This document shows, piece by piece, positions 28,880 to 39,014 of a stretch of 64,000 nt of DNA. Each line of letters opens with the position of its first letter. Position 1 is the first letter of the stretch. The notes below the pieces were generated by a model, which saw nothing but the letters and a program-made list of their open reading frames with translations, was not told where the DNA came from and searched no databases. The DNA lies in assembly GCF_001591585.1 (NCBI RefSeq), contig NZ_BCVE01000002.1, positions 124,001 to 188,000 on the forward strand, in the 5' to 3' direction. The position numbers were made by a program, and so were the translations under genes. The DNA is from Niallia circulans NBRC 13626. GTDB taxonomy: Bacteria; Bacillota; Bacilli; Bacillales; Cytobacillaceae.

Positions 28880-29332
28880 TTATTTACCGATTTCTAATGT
28901 TTTCATTAACATACTTTTTGATGCATTTAAAACAGTCACATTAGCTTCATACGATCTTGAAGCACTCATTAAATCAACCGTCTCTCGTAAAGGGTCCACA
29001 TTGGGCATACGAACATATCCTGTTGCGTCCGCTTCTGGGTTCTCCGGATCATACACCATTTCAAACGGTGTATCATCTTCTACAATACGTGATACCTTCA
29101 CACCACCTGCAGGGTTCCCGCTATTCCCTCTTGCAGCATTTAAATGAGAGGCAAATGATCCTTCTTGTTCTTGAAACACTACTTGTTTTCTTTTATATGG
29201 CTCCCACTCACCATTTACTAATCTGCCTCTTGTTGTATCAACATTTGCCATATTAGATGAAATAACATCCATTCTTAGCCGTTGAGCGGTTAAAGCAGAG
29301 GCAGTAGTATTTATACTAGCAAAAATGGTCAT
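28880..29332 (-). CDS. flgC: Flagellar rod protein FlgC
   Basis: Proximal rod subunit. The 150-residue product begins with the rod-family N-terminus (INTTASALTAQRLRMDVISSNMANVDTT), has VSRIVEDDTPFEMVYDPENPEAD in the middle, and ends with VDLMSASRSYEANVTVLNASKSM, the conserved C-terminal helix. It starts 5 bases after flgB. Confidence 0.97.
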   Translation of the reverse strand: MTIFASINTTASALTAQRLRMDVISSNMANVDTTRGRLVNGEWEPYKRKQVVFQEQEGSFASHLNAARGNSGNPAGGVKVSRIVEDDTPFEMVYDPENPEADATGYVRMPNVDPLRETVDLMSASRSYEANVTVLNASKSMLMKTLEIGK

Positions 29333-29337
29333 TTTTA

Positions 29338-29721
29338 TTACTTACCTCCTCTAATTACATTTTCAAGGGAACTAAATTTTCCGCTAATTCGATCTATTAA
29401 TGCGTTGTAATAGATTTGGTTTGTCGCAAGGTCTGCCATCTCTTTTTCCATATCGACACTATTCCCACTGTTATTGTAAGTAACTCCATTCTTTGTAACG
29501 ACAGCTGATGAAGCAGTATTAGCAGCAGAAAAAGGAATATGCTTACTATTCGTTACATTAGCATTCAATGCACTAGATAACGAATCTTTAAAAGTTACAG
29601 TCTTTGCTTTATAATTAGGCGTGTCAACATTTGCAATATTTTGTGAGATTACTTTTTGCTTTTGATTCGAATAATTAATTGCATTTTCTAAAGTAGTTAT
29701 TGTATTTGAGAAAAGTTTCAC
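29338..29721 (-). CDS. flgB: Flagellar rod protein FlgB
   Basis: Proximal rod subunit and first gene of the fla/che operon. The 127-residue product has the N-terminal helix with QKVISQNIANVDTPNYKAK and a C-terminal DMEKEMADLATNQIYYNALIDRIS. A sigma-A-like promoter lies about 77 bases upstream of the start. All genes from here to cheD run in the same direction with small gaps or overlaps. Confidence 0.97.
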   Translation of the reverse strand: MKLFSNTITTLENAINYSNQKQKVISQNIANVDTPNYKAKTVTFKDSLSSALNANVTNSKHIPFSAANTASSAVVTKNGVTYNNSGNSVDMEKEMADLATNQIYYNALIDRISGKFSSLENVIRGGK

Positions 29722-29804
29722 TTCATCACACCTCGAGCAATCATTTTGAGAAAAAATTGTTGAATTTTGTTTTTTGATGACGTTTTTTTTACATGATAGC
29801 TTTT

Positions 29805-29833
29805 ATTTTAATTAATTTGTAATAATATGTCCA
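29805..29833 (-). promoter_or_regulatory. Sigma-A-type promoter of the fla/che operon
   Basis: Minus strand -35 TGGACA (29828-29833), 17-bp spacer, -10 TAAAAT (29805-29810). This implies an mRNA start near 29798 and a leader of about 77 bases before flgB, the position expected for the main fla/che promoter. Confidence 0.7.
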
Positions 29834-30125
29834 TGGAAAAGAGGAGAATTTTAGTGATTCTTTTTACCTATTTTAGTTAATATTTGGTTTTAATCATCTT
29901 AAAAAAGGATAAAAAGCGATTTTTCACTGCGTCATTGTTACTATTTTCATAGTCATAACTTACTAAACGTTACCCTTTTTCTTCTATCTGATTTAATATA
30001 CCTTTTGTCATACTGTAATGTAAATGAAAAATAAATGGAAAATATGCGGTTTATGTCGAATAATATGTACATAACTTATTAGCTATCGATTGATGGTTAA
30101 AAAAAACTCTCATTTTTCGTCACGT
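29834..30125. other. Upstream region between flgB promoter and codY terminator
   Basis: About 290 bp of very AT-rich sequence without a credible gene. Weak additional promoter-like hexamers are present, but none has two good boxes. It is a likely place for regulator binding at the fla/che promoter. Confidence 0.4.
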
Positions 30126-30159
30126 AAAAAAAACCTTTTCTATAAAAGGAAAAGGTTTT
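30126..30159 (-). terminator. Intrinsic terminator after codY
   Basis: An 11-bp perfect stem (30130-30140 with 30149-30159) is followed on the minus strand by eight T residues (30126-30133, partly in the stem). It ends the xerC-hslVU-codY transcript about 20 bases after the codY stop. Confidence 0.9.
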
Positions 30160-30182
30160 TTACAATGGATAATAATTTATCC

Positions 30183-30965
30183 TTACTTATTTGTTTTTAA
30201 CTTTTCAAGTTCTAATAAGAATTTATCGTTAAGTACTTTAATATAAGTACCTTTCATTCCTAATGAACGAGACTCAATAACACCAGCACTTTCTAATTTA
30301 CGTAATGCGTTAACAATTACAGATCTTGTAATTCCAACTCGGTCTGCAATTTTAGAAGCGACTAGCAAGCCTTCACTTCCGTTTAATTCTTCAAAAATAT
30401 GCTCAATAGCTTCTAATTCACTATAGGATAGTGAACTGATTGCCATTTGAACAACCGCTTTACTTCTTGCTTCTTCTTCAATTTCTTCTGCTTTTTCTCG
30501 AAGAATTTCCATTCCAACAACAGTAGCACCATATTCAGCAAGAATCAAATCATCATCGTGGAATTGTTCTTGTAATCTTGCAAGAATTAATGTTCCTAAT
30601 CTTTCTCCTCCACCAATAATTGGTACGATAGTTGTTAACCCTTTTGCAAATAATTCTTTATTTTCAACTGGGAAAGCAGTATATTCACTTTCAATTTCTA
30701 AATTACTAGAAGTTGTTTGAATATTAAACAAGCTATTTGTGTATTCCTCAGGGAATTGACGATCTTCAAGCATTTTTTTCATACGATCATTTTCAATTTG
30801 CTGGTTAACTGCAAAACCTAATAATTTTCCTCTTCTGCTAACAACAAAGATATTTGCTTCGATAACATCGCTTAAAGTTTCAGACATTTCTTTGAAATTA
30901 ACTGGTTTTCCAGCAGCTCTTTGTAACATTGCGTTTATTTTTCTCGTTTTTGTTAATAAATCCAT
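30183..30965 (-). CDS. codY: GTP- and branched-chain amino acid-sensing repressor CodY
   Basis: Global regulator that represses amino acid, competence and motility genes when GTP and Ile/Leu/Val are plentiful. The 260-residue product has the N-terminal GAF domain (about 1-155) and a C-terminal winged helix-turn-helix ([22 protein letters not shown], about 203-224). Length is within a residue of B. subtilis CodY (259). It follows hslU by 96 bases and is the last gene before the fla/che operon, the classical order. Confidence 0.98.
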   Translation of the reverse strand: MDLLTKTRKINAMLQRAAGKPVNFKEMSETLSDVIEANIFVVSRRGKLLGFAVNQQIENDRMKKMLEDRQFPEEYTNSLFNIQTTSSNLEIESEYTAFPVENKELFAKGLTTIVPIIGGGERLGTLILARLQEQFHDDDLILAEYGATVVGMEILREKAEEIEEEARSKAVVQMAISSLSYSELEAIEHIFEELNGSEGLLVASKIADRVGITRSVIVNALRKLESAGVIESRSLGMKGTYIKVLNDKFLLELEKLKTNK

Positions 30966-31061
30966 TTTTTATTCCTCCTGTTAACTAAAACCAACACTTG
31001 AAATAAATCTATGTCTACTTATACCTTTCAATGCAGGAGTTTAAATTCCAATTGGCTTTCA

Positions 31062-32471
31062 TTAGAGTATAAATTGACTTAAATCCTTATTTCTTGAGAT
31101 GGCTCCTAACTTCTCCTCCACATACTTTGGAGTAATCGTTATTTTTTCCATTGTTATTTCTGGTGCTTCGAAAGAAAGATCTTCCAATAATTTTTCGAGA
31201 ATAGTATGCAGTCTTCGCGCACCGATATTGTCTGTATTTTGATTGACTTCATAAGCCACTTCAGCTATCTTACGAATAGCTTCGTCAGAAAATTCAATTT
31301 CTATACCTTCTGTATGCAATAATGCTTGATATTGCTTAATCAACGCATTATCTGGTTCCACAAGAATGCGATAAAAATCATCCACTGTTAATTTAGTAAG
31401 TTCTACACGAATCGGGAATCTTCCTTGTAGCTCTGGTATTAAATCAGAAGGCTTAGACATATGAAATGCTCCAGCAGCAATAAACAATACATGGTCTGTT
31501 TTAACTGATCCATATTTTGTCACAACCGTAGATCCTTCTACTACAGGTAAAATATCTCGCTGCACCCCTTCTCTAGAAACATCCGCTGAAGAGCTGCTGT
31601 TTGATTTGCTGGCAATTTTATCAATTTCATCGATAAATATCATTCCCATTTGCTCAGCACGAACGACTGCTTCTTGGGTAACCTCATCCATATCGATTAA
31701 TTTTTGAGCTTCCTCGTTCGTTAATATTGTACGTGCTTCCCTAACTGTTAATTTGCGCTTTTTCTTTTTTTTCGGCATAAAACTACTTAAAGCATCCTGC
31801 ATATTCATACCCATTTGTTCCATACCAGAACCTTGGAGCATGTCAAACATAGAAGGCTGTTGTTCTTCCACTTCTACAGAAACCACTTCATCTTCCAGTT
31901 CACCTAGAGCAAGCTTTTCTTTTACTATTTTTCTCTTTTCTGATTTACTAGTTTCTTCTACAGTAGGCTCATCTTCCTCTGTGTCTGCCCCACCGCCGCC
32001 AAAAAGCATTTCCAGAGGATTTTTATAACTGGATGATTTCTTTGCAGCAGACGGAACTAACAATTCAACGAGACGATTATTTGCCGCAACTTCCGCTCTT
32101 TCTCTTACTTGAAACATCTTCTCTTCCTTTACTAAGCGTACAGATGTTTCGACAAGATCACGAACCATTGATTCTACATCGCGGCCAACATATCCTACCT
32201 CTGTGAATTTAGTAGCTTCTACCTTAACAAATGGCGCATTAACAATTTTCGCAATTCTTCTAGCTATTTCTGTTTTTCCGACACCAGTAGGACCAATCAT
32301 CAAAATATTTTTCGGACTAATCTCATCTCTTAGCTTTTCATCAAGAAGGCTTCTGCGAAAACGGTTTCTTAATGCAACAGCCACCGCTTTTTTTGCATCT
32401 TTTTGTCCGACTATATATTGATCAAGTCGTTCTACAATTTGCCGAGGTGTTAAACTAGCACTTTTTTGCAT
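31062..32471 (-). CDS. hslU: ATP-dependent protease ATPase subunit HslU (ClpY)
   Basis: AAA+ unfoldase of the HslUV protease. The 469-residue product has N-terminal [17 protein letters not shown], Walker [10 protein letters not shown] (about 59-67), the pore motif GYVGRDVE, Walker B IFIDEIDK, and sensor-2 region [21 protein letters not shown]. An acidic insertion domain (about 140-240) contains a Met/Gln-rich stretch and a Lys run (MPKKKKKRK). It lies 15 bases after hslV. Confidence 0.97.
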   Translation of the reverse strand: MQKSASLTPRQIVERLDQYIVGQKDAKKAVAVALRNRFRRSLLDEKLRDEISPKNILMIGPTGVGKTEIARRIAKIVNAPFVKVEATKFTEVGYVGRDVESMVRDLVETSVRLVKEEKMFQVRERAEVAANNRLVELLVPSAAKKSSSYKNPLEMLFGGGGADTEEDEPTVEETSKSEKRKIVKEKLALGELEDEVVSVEVEEQQPSMFDMLQGSGMEQMGMNMQDALSSFMPKKKKKRKLTVREARTILTNEEAQKLIDMDEVTQEAVVRAEQMGMIFIDEIDKIASKSNSSSSADVSREGVQRDILPVVEGSTVVTKYGSVKTDHVLFIAAGAFHMSKPSDLIPELQGRFPIRVELTKLTVDDFYRILVEPDNALIKQYQALLHTEGIEIEFSDEAIRKIAEVAYEVNQNTDNIGARRLHTILEKLLEDLSFEAPEITMEKITITPKYVEEKLGAISRNKDLSQFIL

Positions 32472-32486
32472 ATTAAAAATCCTCCC

Positions 32487-33038
32487 CTATAATTCTTCTA
32501 CGATGATATTATTATTTGTATAGACACAAATCTCACCAGCAATCTCTAGAGCTGCTTTAGCGATATCGTATGCAGAAAGATTATCTCCTGAGTAAGTTTT
32601 TAGTGCTCTGCCAGCTGCTAAAGCATAGTTTCCGCCAGATCCAATTGCAAGTATACCATCATCTGGTTCAATTACTTCTCCTGTTCCAGATACCAATAAT
32701 AGATCCGTTTCATTCATTACGATCAGCATCGCTTCAAGTTTTCTAAGAACTTTATCACTGCGCCACAGCTTCGCAAGCTCTACTGAAGCGCGCTGTAGGT
32801 TCCCATTATACTCATCTAATTTCCCTTCAAATAGTTCAAAAAGAGTAAAGGCATCCGCAACTGATCCCGCAAATCCTGCAATTACTTTCCCGTTAAAAAG
32901 CTTTCTAACCTTACGGGCTGTATGTTTCATCACAACAGCATTTCCAAGTGTGACTTGCCCATCACCGGACATTGCTGATTTCCCTTTATGTTTAACTGCA
33001 AAAATAGTTGTTGCATGAAATTGTGGCATTTCAGACAT
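32487..33038 (-). CDS. hslV: ATP-dependent protease peptidase subunit HslV (ClpQ)
   Basis: Proteasome-like N-terminal hydrolase that forms two stacked hexamers capped by HslU. The 183-residue product carries [26 protein letters not shown] at its start; the ATT corresponds to the Thr-Thr at the mature E. coli HslV N-terminus, preceded by a short extension as in other Bacillus proteins. Catalytic Lys (TARKVRKL) and Gly-rich IGSGGNYA motifs are intact. The ATG at 33038 has GGAGGAAG at 7 bases; the frame extends seven codons further without one. Confidence 0.95.
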   Translation of the reverse strand: MSEMPQFHATTIFAVKHKGKSAMSGDGQVTLGNAVVMKHTARKVRKLFNGKVIAGFAGSVADAFTLFELFEGKLDEYNGNLQRASVELAKLWRSDKVLRKLEAMLIVMNETDLLLVSGTGEVIEPDDGILAIGSGGNYALAAGRALKTYSGDNLSAYDIAKAALEIAGEICVYTNNNIIVEEL

Positions 33039-33063
33039 GTTACTTCCTCCTTCTACCAATTGA

Positions 33064-33966
33064 CTATGCCCTAGGATGATAAGACATATACGTCTTTTTT
33101 AGATACTCATTTGTGACATGTGTATATATTTGTGTTGATGTTAAAAATGCATGACCTAATAATTCCTGAACCGTTCTCATATCTGCACCATTTGCCAGTA
33201 AATGCGTGGCAAATGAATGTCTCAATTTATGGGGATGAATTTTTCCTTGTGAGGATGAAGTATTCATCATTTTATTTAAGATATCACGAACTCCGTTATC
33301 TGTTAACATTCCTCCGCGATAATTAACAAACAGATAAGAATGATCTGTTGAATTTTTCATCAACTGATTCCTACCCGCTTTTATGTACGCTTCAAGAGCA
33401 TTATGAGCAAAACTACCAAACGGAACATATCTTTCCTTCTGGCCCTTCCCCCTAACTAACACAGTAGAGACACTGAAATCAATATCGCTCAACTGAATTT
33501 TTGTACATTCACCAACACGAATGCCGGTTGCATACAATAATTCCAGCAATGCTTTATTTCTTAGTCCTAGGGGCGTGTTCGTATCACATGATAAAAAGAG
33601 TTGCTGCAATTCTTCCTCGTAGAAAAAATCAGGTAATCTCTTTTCTAGCTTTGGGATCGATACAGCAGAAAATGGGTTATTTTCTACTATTTTTTCCCTA
33701 AGCAAAAAACGATAAAAACTTCTCAAACTAGAGATTTTCCGAGCAATTGTTTTTCTTGCTAATTGCTTTGAAAACAGCTCTGTTAAGTATATTCTTACAT
33801 CAGATGGACTTACGTCTTCTAACTTGTCTATTACTTGATCTTTCATAAAGTGAAAGAATTGGTTAATATCTTGTGTATAAAATTCTATTGTATATGGTGA
33901 GTAATTTTTTTCAATCTGCAAATAGGCAATAAATGCGTGAACATGATTGTTTAATTCCTGTTTCAT
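33064..33966 (-). CDS. xerC: Tyrosine recombinase XerC (CodV)
   Basis: Site-specific recombinase that with XerD resolves chromosome dimers at dif. The 300-residue product has an N-terminal SAM-like DNA-binding domain (about 7-92) and a catalytic domain with ATGIRVGEC (Arg), [11 protein letters not shown] (Lys), [17 protein letters not shown] (His-x-x-Arg), [15 protein letters not shown] (His and nucleophile Tyr). It is the first gene of the xerC-hslV-hslU-codY operon; the usual upstream neighbour trmFO is missing. Confidence 0.96.
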   Translation of the reverse strand: MKQELNNHVHAFIAYLQIEKNYSPYTIEFYTQDINQFFHFMKDQVIDKLEDVSPSDVRIYLTELFSKQLARKTIARKISSLRSFYRFLLREKIVENNPFSAVSIPKLEKRLPDFFYEEELQQLFLSCDTNTPLGLRNKALLELLYATGIRVGECTKIQLSDIDFSVSTVLVRGKGQKERYVPFGSFAHNALEAYIKAGRNQLMKNSTDHSYLFVNYRGGMLTDNGVRDILNKMMNTSSSQGKIHPHKLRHSFATHLLANGADMRTVQELLGHAFLTSTQIYTHVTNEYLKKTYMSYHPRA

Positions 33967-33996
33967 AACCTCACCTCACAATGGCTTCATCATATT

Positions 33997-34024
33997 ATCA
34001 TACTTTTTAGCTACAATCAATCAA
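33997..34024 (-). promoter_or_regulatory. Probable promoter of xerC-hslVU-codY
   Basis: Minus strand -35 TTGATT (34019-34024), 16-bp spacer, -10 TATGAT (33997-34002), ending about 30 bases before the xerC start codon. Confidence 0.5.
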
Positions 34025-34389
34025 TTTACATATTTTTCACAAAGTTCCGAATTGTTCGCATCATTTCTTTCACAACCTATTGTTTCTACACTCTTCCCTT
34101 TTGAGATTAAGATAATCCTAAATGATTATGGAACTTTCCTTCTAGAGTATATCGCTTTAAACACAGAAGAATTAGAATCAGCTACAAATGTAAAAAAATT
34201 GTCATTTTTTATTTCTGCTAAAATGTATGGATGATGTTCACTCATAGCATTTTACTATACGATTGAAAGAATGAAAAGTTTCTACTTTAAGCGAATTAAT
34301 AATTTTTTCGCAAAATATCTATTTTTCTTCCATTATATATCTAATTTAGGGGATACTTGAAAAAGAATACTTGGGCAGTAACGTGACAA
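34025..34389. other. Gene-free gap between topA and xerC (trmFO position)
   Basis: About 470 bp in total separates topA from xerC. On the minus strand I see no piece of the tRNA methyltransferase TrmFO normally encoded here, nor any other credible gene. The plus-strand open frame (33947-34234) has no ribosome binding site and looks like chance. Confidence 0.6.
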
Positions 34390-34413
34390 GAGAGTGAGCT
34401 TTTGCTCACCCTC
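34390..34413 (-). terminator. Hairpin after topA (weak terminator)
   Basis: A 10-bp stem with one G-U pair (34390-34399 with 34404-34413) and an AAAA loop on the minus strand, 27 bases after topA. It lacks a proper T-run, so it may stabilise or only partly terminate the transcript. Confidence 0.5.
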
Positions 34414-34439
34414 AAATAAATTTATTTATTCTAGCTATT

Positions 34440-36515
34440 TTAACTTTGTGGTTCTTCTTTATAGTCGCAGTTTACGCACTGTACTTGAACGCCTTTTTTT
34501 AATTTTTTCTCCACTAACATATTTTCACATTTTGGACATGGTCTTTGTAGTGGTTTATCCCATGAAATGAAGTCACATTCTGGGAATCGATCACAGCCAT
34601 AAAAAATTCTGCGTTTTTTACTTTTTCTTTCAATTATATTCCCTTCATGACACTTCGGACATTTCACACCAATATCCTTGACGATTGCTTTCGTATTTCT
34701 GCATTCTGGAAAATTACTACATGCCATAAATTTTCCATAACGTCCCATTTTAAATACCATCGGATGACCACATTCTTCGCAGTCCTCTCCAGCTGGCTCA
34801 TCTTTGATTTCAATAGTTTGCATCTCTTGTTCTGCAACTTCAAGTCTTTTCTCAAACGTTTTATAAAAATCGTCGATAACCTTTACCCAATTGACCTTGC
34901 CCGCCTCAATATTATCCAAGTCTTGTTCCATATTGGCTGTAAACTCAATATTTAATATTTCTGGGAAAAATTCTAAAATTAACTCTAAAACAATTTCCCC
35001 AAGCTCCGTTGGAATAAATCGTTTGTTATCAAGAGCCACATAACCTCTTTTTTGAATTGTATCTAAAGTTGGTGCGAATGTAGATGGTCTTCCTATCCCC
35101 AATTCCTCTAGTGTTCTAACTAATCTTGCTTCTGTATAACGTGGAGGCGGCTGAGTGAAATGCTGTTTTGTATCAATATCCTTATTTAAGACAACATCTC
35201 CTTCTTTTAAATCTGGGAGCTGTCGATCTTTCTCATCAACGTTGTCATCTGTGCCCTCCACATATACCTTCATAAAACCTGGGAACTTAATTTTTGAACC
35301 ATTAGCACGAAAAAGGACGTTACCATTTGATAAATCCACACTCATCGTATCCATAACAGCTGGCGCCATTTGGCTGGCAATAAATCTTTCCCACACAAGC
35401 TTATACAATCGAAATTGATCTCGGGATAAATATTCCTTCATCTTGCTAGGCTCACGACCTATACTAGTTGGACGTACTGCTTCATGGGCATCTTGAACCT
35501 TTGGATTTTTCTTCTCTTGTTTCTTCTCTTCACGTGTATACTCTTTGCCATATTGACTGTTTATATAGTCATATGCTTCACTTTGTGCAACCTCTGATAT
35601 TCTAGTGGAATCCGTTCTCATATAGGTTATCAAACCCACTGTTCCTTCTTTTCCAAGATCTATTCCTTCATATAATTGCTGTGCTAACATCATTGTTTTC
35701 TTTGCTCGGAAATTCAATTTGCGGGCAGCTTCCTGTTGTAAAGAAGATGTTGTAAATGGAACAGCAGGATTTCTCTTCCGCTCTTTTTTACTCACTTTAT
35801 CGACAGTAAACTTATTATCTTTTAACTGACTAGTAATTTTTTTTACTTCATCTTCTGAATGCAACTCAATTTTTTTTCCATTTACACCGTAAAAGGATGC
35901 TTCGAAATTATTTTTTCCTTTTATAAAACTTCCTTCAATGGACCAGTATTCTTCTGGTACAAATTCTTTAATTTCTTGTTCTCTTTCAATAATGAGACGT
36001 ACTGCAACTGATTGTACTCTTCCTGCACTAAGCCCTTTTTTTACTTTTTTCCATAATAATGGACTGATATTATAACCCACTAAACGGTCTAAAACTCTTC
36101 TAGCCTGCTGAGAATCTACTAAATCCATATTAATCGCACGAGGATGCTTAAATGATTCTTTGATAGCATCTTTTGTTATCTCATTGAAAACAACGCGACA
36201 ATCTGATTCGATATCAACATTTAAGCTATTTGCCAAATGCCAGGCAATTGCCTCTCCTTCGCGATCCGGGTCAGCTGCTAAATAGATTTTTTTGGCTTTT
36301 TTTGCTGCTGTTTTAAGTTCTTTTAATACTGGACCTTTTCCACGGATAGTTATGTACTTCGGCTCAAATTGTTTTTCTATATCAACACCCATTTGGCTTT
36401 TAGGCAAATCCCTAATATGCCCCATCGATGCTTTCACTTTATATTTTTTTCCTAAATATCGTTCTATTGTCTTTGCTTTAGCTGGTGACTCAACGATTAC
36501 TAAAAAATCTGACAT
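34440..36515 (-). CDS. topA: DNA topoisomerase I
   Basis: Type IA topoisomerase that relaxes negative supercoils. The 691-residue product has the Toprim domain ([32 protein letters not shown]), catalytic Tyr298 in [12 protein letters not shown], and three C-terminal zinc-ribbon motifs ([24 protein letters not shown], each with a second Cys pair). The ATG at 36515 follows AAGGAGGAC; a TTG one codon earlier is less likely. A consensus promoter precedes it. Confidence 0.98.
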   Translation of the reverse strand: MSDFLVIVESPAKAKTIERYLGKKYKVKASMGHIRDLPKSQMGVDIEKQFEPKYITIRGKGPVLKELKTAAKKAKKIYLAADPDREGEAIAWHLANSLNVDIESDCRVVFNEITKDAIKESFKHPRAINMDLVDSQQARRVLDRLVGYNISPLLWKKVKKGLSAGRVQSVAVRLIIEREQEIKEFVPEEYWSIEGSFIKGKNNFEASFYGVNGKKIELHSEDEVKKITSQLKDNKFTVDKVSKKERKRNPAVPFTTSSLQQEAARKLNFRAKKTMMLAQQLYEGIDLGKEGTVGLITYMRTDSTRISEVAQSEAYDYINSQYGKEYTREEKKQEKKNPKVQDAHEAVRPTSIGREPSKMKEYLSRDQFRLYKLVWERFIASQMAPAVMDTMSVDLSNGNVLFRANGSKIKFPGFMKVYVEGTDDNVDEKDRQLPDLKEGDVVLNKDIDTKQHFTQPPPRYTEARLVRTLEELGIGRPSTFAPTLDTIQKRGYVALDNKRFIPTELGEIVLELILEFFPEILNIEFTANMEQDLDNIEAGKVNWVKVIDDFYKTFEKRLEVAEQEMQTIEIKDEPAGEDCEECGHPMVFKMGRYGKFMACSNFPECRNTKAIVKDIGVKCPKCHEGNIIERKSKKRRIFYGCDRFPECDFISWDKPLQRPCPKCENMLVEKKLKKGVQVQCVNCDYKEEPQS

Positions 36516-36551
36516 CAACTGTCCTCCTTAAGAGGGATTTAAATATTCACT

Positions 36552-36581
36552 ATTATTGTATACTATGTTTTGATTTGTCAA
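36552..36581 (-). promoter_or_regulatory. Sigma-A-type promoter of topA
   Basis: Minus strand -35 TTGACA (36576-36581, perfect), 18-bp spacer, -10 AATAAT (36552-36557). The implied mRNA start is roughly 30 bases upstream of the topA ATG. Confidence 0.7.
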
Positions 36582-36984
36582 ACATTCCGATAACTAGCAA
36601 ACGTTTTCACTCTCTTTATTTACATAATTTTATCTTTGAAATATCTATACGTTGCAAAATGTATAACAAAATGATAAAAATAGCAACACTTTTTTTGAAT
36701 TTTCATGAAAAACTCCAAATTTATGGAAACAACTTTTCTTGCTCATTGGTTTGGAATAGCGTTTTTACTTTCTTAACTGCAGCTAAATCCCCTCCGGTGA
36801 ATTCTCATTGGCAGAGATGTTAGTCACACTGACCGAACTAAAAAAAGATAATTCCTTAAATAATTTGCTGCTTATAGCGTATCACTTTCCTTTTGTATTG
36901 CAAACTATTTTCATTTTACTATCTGTGAAAATGATTATTTTATTTAATAAATTTGTATGCAAAGCTATTTCCAGTTATTTTTTC
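36582..36984. other. Gene-free gap between dprA and topA
   Basis: About 400 bp of AT-rich sequence. I see no credible gene and no clear T-run terminator for dprA, only short AT-rich inverted repeats around 36905-36935. Confidence 0.4.
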
Positions 36985-37854
36985 CTACTTCGATAAATGC
37001 TTCCATTCTTCTAGTATATCTTTTGCTTCAAGCACCGGCTTTGCTCCTTGTTGAATTAATTCATTTGGACCGTCTGAATAAGGACTAAATATATTGCCAG
37101 GAACAGCAAATACATCCCGCCCTTCATTTACAGCGAAATTAGCAGTTATTAAGGAGCCGCTTTTTTTCTTTGCTTCTACGACAAGTGTTCCATTGCTTAA
37201 ACCGCTTATAATTCGATTTCTCATTGGAAATTGCCATTTTAGAGGCTTAGTTAACGGAGGATATTCGGAGATGACTAAATGATGTTTCATCATTTCTCCT
37301 GCTAACTCTATGCTTTCTTTTGGATAGATATGAAAAATACCTCCAGCAATAACACCGATGGTTTTGCCGCCATTTTCGATTGCCAGCTTATGGGCAATCG
37401 AATCAACCCCATGTGCAAGTCCACTTACTATGGTGATTTTCTCCTCTACTAGTTCTTTCATCAACCTTGTTATTACTTTGGTACTATAATTGGTAGCTAA
37501 GCGCGAACCTACAATTGCAAGCTTTCTCTTCGATTGCAGCAGTTCAAGATCTCCTTTTGCATAAAGAACCCAAGGTGGTTGATATATTTCTTTTAAAAAC
37601 GGCGGATATAACGGATCAAAAAATGTAATTGGATGAATTTGATTAAACCAATATTGGTTTAATTGTTCTTCTACATGATGAGAATGGATTGTTTCTACTA
37701 TTTCCTTTTCCATAGTAGGTGACAACGAGGATATAAAGGAAGGGATTTTCTCCAACTGAAGAGTGGGATCTTCTTTTAGAAGACGATCGATCATTTTCCA
37801 GCTGATTCCTTGACAATGATGTAATTTCACTAATAATTTATTTATTATTTCCAT
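36985..37854 (-). CDS. dprA: DNA-processing protein DprA (Smf)
   Basis: DprA loads RecA onto incoming single-stranded DNA during natural transformation. The 289-residue product has an N-terminal helical domain (about 1-85) and the Rossmann-like DprA core with AIVGSRLATNYS, VSGLAHGVDSIAH, GVIAGGIFHIYP and FPMRNRIISGLSNG. The ATG at 37854 with AAAGGAAG is preferred; the frame stays open 32 codons upstream but that stretch reads like chance coding. It is preceded by a promoter overlapping a CodY-box-like palindrome. Confidence 0.95.
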   Translation of the reverse strand: MEIINKLLVKLHHCQGISWKMIDRLLKEDPTLQLEKIPSFISSLSPTMEKEIVETIHSHHVEEQLNQYWFNQIHPITFFDPLYPPFLKEIYQPPWVLYAKGDLELLQSKRKLAIVGSRLATNYSTKVITRLMKELVEEKITIVSGLAHGVDSIAHKLAIENGGKTIGVIAGGIFHIYPKESIELAGEMMKHHLVISEYPPLTKPLKWQFPMRNRIISGLSNGTLVVEAKKKSGSLITANFAVNEGRDVFAVPGNIFSPYSDGPNELIQQGAKPVLEAKDILEEWKHLSK

Positions 37855-37948
37855 CTTTTCTTCCTTTCGCTTTCTACTTTTCACAAAGAAATCAGCTAAA
37901 AATACAAAAGAAAGAGAAACATAAATTAAATAAGGATTATCTTCCTTC

Positions 37949-37973
37949 ATTATAATTAGTTTTTCTGAAAATT
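37949..37973 (-). promoter_or_regulatory. dprA -10 element with overlapping CodY-box-like palindrome
   Basis: A perfect -10 TATAAT (37949-37954) lies about 95 bases upstream of the dprA ATG; the -35 is weak. Immediately upstream, 37959-37973 matches the CodY consensus AATTTTCWGAAAATT at 13 of 15 positions. Binding would cover the promoter. A match of this quality is expected roughly once by chance in a window this size and AT content. Confidence 0.4.
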
Positions 37974-38048
37974 CCTAGTATTGAGGTACTGTTTCTATTG
38001 TAAATTAATAGATTAGCTACATATGCCATCCTCTTTAAAAAAATCAAG

Positions 38049-38083
38049 AAAAAACCTAGCCTTATTTAGTGGAATAAGGCTAG
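38049..38083 (-). terminator. Intrinsic terminator after sucD
   Basis: An 11-bp perfect stem (38056-38066 with 38073-38083), loop of 6, followed on the minus strand by GGTTTTTTC. It closes the sucCD operon before dprA. Confidence 0.9.
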
Positions 38084-38096
38084 ATTAAGCTTTTCT

Positions 38097-39014
38097 CTAT
38101 TTTGCTACCACTTCATGTGTCTTACATTTTTCGTATAACGACTGCTCTTTTAACACCTCAATAAGTGTTGCCCCCATATCAGATGGTGTTGGGGCTACTT
38201 TAATGCCACATTCCGTTAGAACACTAATTTTCTCATCTGCTGTTCCTTTACCGCCAGAGATTATCGCCCCCGCATGGCCCATACGCTTTCCTGGAGGAGC
38301 TGTACGACCGCCGATAAATCCAACAACTGGCTTCGTCATGTTTTCTTTCACCCAGCGGGCTGCTTCTTCTTCAGCCGTCCCACCAATTTCCCCAATCATG
38401 ATAACTGCATACGTATCTTCATCTTCATTAAATGCTTTTAGTGTATCAATAAAATCTGTTCCATTAACTGGATCTCCACCAATTCCTACAGCTGTTGACT
38501 GACCAATCCCAGCTTGAGAAAGCTGATGAACAGCCTCATATGTTAAAGTACCAGAACGAGAAACAACGCCTACATGCCCTTTCTTATGGATATATCCTGG
38601 CATAATGCCAATTTTACATTCTTCTGGGGTAATTACACCTGGACAGTTTGGTCCTATTAATCTAGTCTTTTTCCCTTCCAAATAGCGCTTAACTTTCACC
38701 ATGTCCAGAACAGGAATATGTTCGGTAATACAGATTACTAAGTCTAATTCGGCATCAACCGCTTCTAAAATAGCGTCTGCTGCAAATGGAGCTGGTACAT
38801 AAATTACGGATGCATTTGCTTCGGTTACATCCACTGCATCTTTAACGGTATTAAATACCGGCACTCCTTCTACCGTTGTACCACCTTTGCCTGGTGTTAC
38901 CCCGCCAACTATTTTAGTTCCATATTCAAGCATTTGTTTAGTATGAAATAGTGCTGTTGCACCTGTGATTCCTTGGACAAGGACTTTTGTATCTTTATTA
39001 ATAAAAACACTCAT
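38097..39014 (-). CDS. sucD: Succinyl-CoA synthetase alpha subunit
   Basis: Alpha subunit of the TCA-cycle enzyme that converts succinyl-CoA to succinate with formation of ATP or GTP. The 305-residue product has the CoA-binding Rossmann domain ([29 protein letters not shown]), the ligase domain, and the phosphohistidine in [14 protein letters not shown]. Its start overlaps the sucC stop by one base (TAATG), so the subunits are coupled. Confidence 0.98.
   Translation of the reverse strand: MSVFINKDTKVLVQGITGATALFHTKQMLEYGTKIVGGVTPGKGGTTVEGVPVFNTVKDAVDVTEANASVIYVPAPFAADAILEAVDAELDLVICITEHIPVLDMVKVKRYLEGKKTRLIGPNCPGVITPEECKIGIMPGYIHKKGHVGVVSRSGTLTYEAVHQLSQAGIGQSTAVGIGGDPVNGTDFIDTLKAFNEDEDTYAVIMIGEIGGTAEEEAARWVKENMTKPVVGFIGGRTAPPGKRMGHAGAIISGGKGTADEKISVLTECGIKVAPTPSDMGATLIEVLKEQSLYEKCKTHEVVAK

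Noticed and set aside
29780-29875. Sigma-D promoter for flgB
   Set aside because: TAAA followed after 15 bases by ATGGACAT matches the SigD -10 consensus at only about half its positions; not called.
33947-34234. Plus-strand open frame in the topA-xerC gap
   Set aside because: No ribosome binding site, overlaps the xerC start region, and the peptide looks random.
37855-37950. 32-residue N-terminal extension of DprA
   Set aside because: It would run through the leader; the internal ATG has the better binding site and fits family length.
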